Positions 63,376 to 64,000 of a stretch of 64,000 bases of DNA are shown here, one piece after another. The position numbers and the translations under genes are program-made. The stretch spans positions 27,455,323-27,519,322 of the forward strand of contig NW_024881272.1 in assembly GCF_018691265.1 (NCBI RefSeq). The letters are read 5' to 3'. The stretch is from Tyto alba. Taxonomy: Eukaryota; Chordata; Aves; Strigiformes; Tytonidae. The notes under the pieces are model-generated. The model was not told the DNA's origin. It was given only the letters and a program-made list of their open reading frames with translations, and ran no database searches. How positions within the stretch are numbered: the first letter of the stretch is position 1; every line of letters starts with the position of its first letter.

Positions 63376-64000
63376 AAATCACTATTAATGAACAGGAATA
63401 GGTTCTGAGGATACATATAAGAACATCAATAATAGTATTATGAAAAGAGTTAAAGTGCAAAAATATTTAAACAACTGACCTTTACTTCTTATGAACAATC
63501 CACAGATAAACATACAGGAGATATGCAAAAATCAGGAAGAAAGAAAACAGTATAATAATTACTAATGCACAATACAATTTGCAGAGCATAATTTCAAAGA
63601 AATAATATTACAGTTTCATAAAGATAACAGGGCGTCTACACAAAACAGCTATGTCATCTAGGAGTTCCCTGAGGTAACAGTAAGGCTGCAGAGATCCTAA
63701 TCTAGGTCCAGGAAACAGTGTGCCTTATCAAAGTACTGACCTCGAACCAAATAAATCCCAATTTAGAAACATAATAAATCCCACTCAGAAAGGCTAGAAG
63801 TTAGGGACAGCACCACATGGAAGCAACTGTAGTGTTTTCAGTTCTGTAGCTAGCTGGATGTCCTGGTATGATGATCTATCCTTCACTGGGAAAAGACAGG
63901 CACTCTATCAACATACTGCTCTTCAGGTTTCACAAATTATTTGGCTTTCTCTCACATAATATTTGGAATGAAAACAGCACTATACAAATGTCATGAATCT
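63376..64000. other. Intronic stretch with no recognised feature
   Basis: Nothing recognised up to the right edge. Confidence 0.5.

Larger units (their letters stand above)
26463..64000 (-). other. AGBL4 intron (part), upstream of the exon
   Basis: By inference this is part of the intron that precedes the exon. The previous AGBL4 exon should end in codons for a KW-like pair, with the tryptophan codon split across the splice site. I looked for it on the minus strand and did not find it. The stretch carries most of the repeats in the window: a SINE-like fragment, nested CR1 copies, two LTRs, a young-looking CR1 and many poly-A tracts. A nested gene inside the intron cannot be excluded but none was recognised. 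Confidence 0.65.

Overview
The window looks like a piece of a bird nuclear genome and is almost entirely non-coding. The sequence is AT-rich with many homopolymer A tracts. It holds a CR1 retrotransposon of the type common in birds (60588-62390, minus strand), a solo LTR of a family I recognise from avian endogenous retroviruses (39702-40260), and several much older CR1, SINE-like and palindromic MITE-like remnants of the kind shared by birds, turtles and crocodilians. The species cannot be named from what is visible.

One protein-coding exon can be supported: 26246-26462 on the minus strand, 217 bp with clean splice sites. It encodes about 72 residues that match, from memory of the family, the N-terminal half of cytosolic carboxypeptidase 6 (AGBL4, CCP6), an enzyme that shortens polyglutamate side chains on tubulin. 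AGBL4 is an exceptionally long, intron-rich gene in vertebrates. The simplest reading is that the whole window lies inside it: 1-26245 is part of the intron downstream of this exon and 26463-64000 part of the intron upstream. No other AGBL4 exon was found, though an exon shorter than about 150 bp could be missed by eye.

Layout. 1-3300: no gene, an A-rich simple repeat near the left edge. About 3310-5790: ancient, badly decayed CR1 copy or copies, plus strand. 5800-19300: unannotated intron with a strong G-quadruplex motif (8037-8059), a 32-A tract and a small hairpin. 19313-22643: two palindromic MITE-like fossils. 26246-26462: AGBL4 exon, beside a short GC-rich patch. 33-37.3 kb: long A tracts, a tRNA-derived SINE-like fragment and a nested arrangement in which an old minus-strand CR1 is split by about 1 kb of other repeat DNA that ends in a plus-strand CR1 3' tail. 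39.7-40.3 kb: solo LTR. 40.3-59.6 kb: intron with simple repeats and one unexplained stretch (52.2-53.3 kb) unusually rich in open frames. 59.64-59.76 kb: T-tract/A-tract palindrome. 60.6-63.0 kb: CR1, then a probable second LTR carrying a 74-bp tandem duplication. 63.3 kb: another old CR1 3' end.

There is no operon-like organisation. Functional content is the AGBL4 exon and its splice signals; possible enhancers can only be suggested by base composition and motif content. I see no convincing new biological system. The items most worth checking are the nested CR1 region, the open-frame-rich block at 52.2-53.3 kb, the run of substitutions at the end of the AGBL4 exon, and the repeat-bearing LTR at 62.6-63.0 kb.
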